A stretch of 14,477 nucleotides of DNA from NCBI GenBank assembly GCA_944393275.1, contig CALXZQ010000020.1, positions 1 to 14,477 of the forward strand. Direction: 5' to 3'. The translations under genes were made by a program, and so were the position numbers. The stretch is from an uncultured Clostridia bacterium (GTDB taxonomy: Bacteria > Bacillota > Clostridia > TANB77 > CAG-508). Shown piece by piece: positions 13,609 to 14,477 of the stretch. Position 1 is the first letter of the stretch. Each line of letters starts with the position of its first letter. A model generated the notes under the pieces. That model saw only the letters and a list, made by a program, of their open reading frames with translations, ran no database searches and was not told where the DNA came from.

Positions 13609-14477
13609 ATGATAGATTTGCATATGCATAGTATAAATTCTGATGGAACAGATTCAGTTGTTGATATATTAAAAAAAGCTGAAAAATTAAAATTAGAATA
13701 TATATCAATTACAGACCATGATAATTGTAATGGCTATGAAGAACTAAAAAATATAGATATAACTAGATATTATAGTGGAAAGATTATTCCAGGGATAGAA
13801 ATTAAATGTAGTTATGGAAAACATTTAATTGAAGTTTTAGGCTATAAGATAGATACAGACAAGATGAAAAGATGGACAGATGAATATTATGCTGATAAAT
13901 CAAGGGATAAACTACAAATTAAATATTTTAATTATTTATATGATGCTTGCTTAAAATTAGGGTTAGTTATGAACAAAAAAGAAGATATAATATGGGATCC
14001 AATAAAAGGCTGGGCAAGCGGAACAATATACCATGAGATAAAGAATCATCCTGAGAATGAAGAAAAGCTACCTGCAGATTTATGGGAAGACTTTGATACA
14101 TTTTCAAAGAAATATTGCGCAGATCCTAGTTGGGTATTTTATTTGGACAAATCAGCAGATTACCCACCAACAGAGTACGTAATAGAAGTTATAAGGAACT
14201 GTGGAGGATTAGCATTTTTCCCACATTTATTTATTTACAAGTGGACAGAAAATAAAGAAAAGATGATAGATGATATATTGGAAAAATATGATGTAGATGG
14301 AATTGAATGTTATCATAGTACATTTACAAGTGAGCAGACTGAATATTTAAAGAAATTATGTAAAGAAAGAAACTATTATATGAGCGGTGGAAGTGACTAT
14401 CATGGAATGAATAAACCTAATATTGAAATGGCAACTGGAAAAGGAAATTTAAGAATAGAAAAAGAATTAATATTAGA
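13609..14477 (+). CDS. PHP-domain metal-dependent phosphoesterase (3' end beyond window)
   Basis: The 289 residues seen belong to the PHP family of metal-dependent phosphoesterases, whose YciV/RNase AM-like members hydrolyse nucleoside 3',5'-bisphosphates or short RNA. Metal-site motifs are in order: HMH (H5, H7) followed by SDGT, TDHDN (H37), PGIE (E64), FFPH and the C-terminal GSDYHG. A long insertion between the GIE and FPH motifs (about residues 75-195) probably forms the cap domain. The ORF is open at the window edge after codon 289, and most of the domain appears complete. AAAGGAG precedes the ATG at 13609. It is the last visible gene of the pgsA-ligA operon. The exact substrate is not deducible. 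Confidence 0.9.
   Translation, partial: MIDLHMHSINSDGTDSVVDILKKAEKLKLEYISITDHDNCNGYEELKNIDITRYYSGKIIPGIEIKCSYGKHLIEVLGYKIDTDKMKRWTDEYYADKSRDKLQIKYFNYLYDACLKLGLVMNKKEDIIWDPIKGWASGTIYHEIKNHPENEEKLPADLWEDFDTFSKKYCADPSWVFYLDKSADYPPTEYVIEVIRNCGGLAFFPHLFIYKWTENKEKMIDDILEKYDVDGIECYHSTFTSEQTEYLKKLCKERNYYMSGGSDYHGMNKPNIEMATGKGNLRIEKELIL

Noticed and set aside
1..14477. CRISPR arrays, transposase genes or complete insertion sequences
   Set aside because: No regularly spaced repeats and no transposase or integrase motifs were found on either strand; the only clear direct repeat is the 27-bp pair within a coding tail.

Overview
The window is AT-rich bacterial chromosome. Ile is mostly ATA, Arg is almost always AGA, Shine-Dalgarno sequences are strong (AGGAGG type) and promoters are of the sigma-A kind. 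The proteins (DUF4190, DUF5665, UPF0182, PgsA, NAD-dependent LigA, a short FtsY without acidic domain) point to a low-GC Firmicute, most likely a Clostridia-type, possibly uncultured gut lineage. This placement is inference. All supported genes lie on the + strand.

Layout. 1-204: non-coding, with a strong bulged stem-loop (66-124). 205-1587: cysS, starting at ATG 205 rather than at the upstream in-frame ATG. 1655-2404: a DUF4190-type membrane protein with its own promoter. 2464-4360: a textbook translation unit made of promoter, structured leader, rpsB, tsf and terminator. 4416-5636: a membrane-anchored S41 carboxy-terminal processing protease. 5758-6282: an unrecognised gene with its own consensus promoter and strong terminator. 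Its Arg codons are almost all CGN, unlike every neighbour, so it looks acquired. 6421-10378: promoter, tRNA-Thr(CGU), ftsY and a large UPF0182 membrane protein, apparently one transcript, ending in a terminator hairpin. 10379-10651: a DUF5665 gene whose ATG sits directly on the U-tract of that hairpin. 10718-14477: pgsA, ligA, a 77-aa protein and a PHP-domain phosphoesterase, tightly spaced as an operon and cut by the window end.

Most of the window is core housekeeping: aminoacylation (CysRS, tRNA-Thr), translation (S2, EF-Ts), membrane targeting (FtsY), phospholipid synthesis (PgsA) and replication/repair (LigA). I found no clear new multi-gene system. The points most worth a second look are the 1-nt frameshift in the essential ligA, the codon-atypical orphan at 5758-6282, the rpsB leader RNA, the 14-codon mini-ORF spanning the terminator and joined stop-to-start with both neighbours, and the CPR-like zinc-site motif in CysRS.
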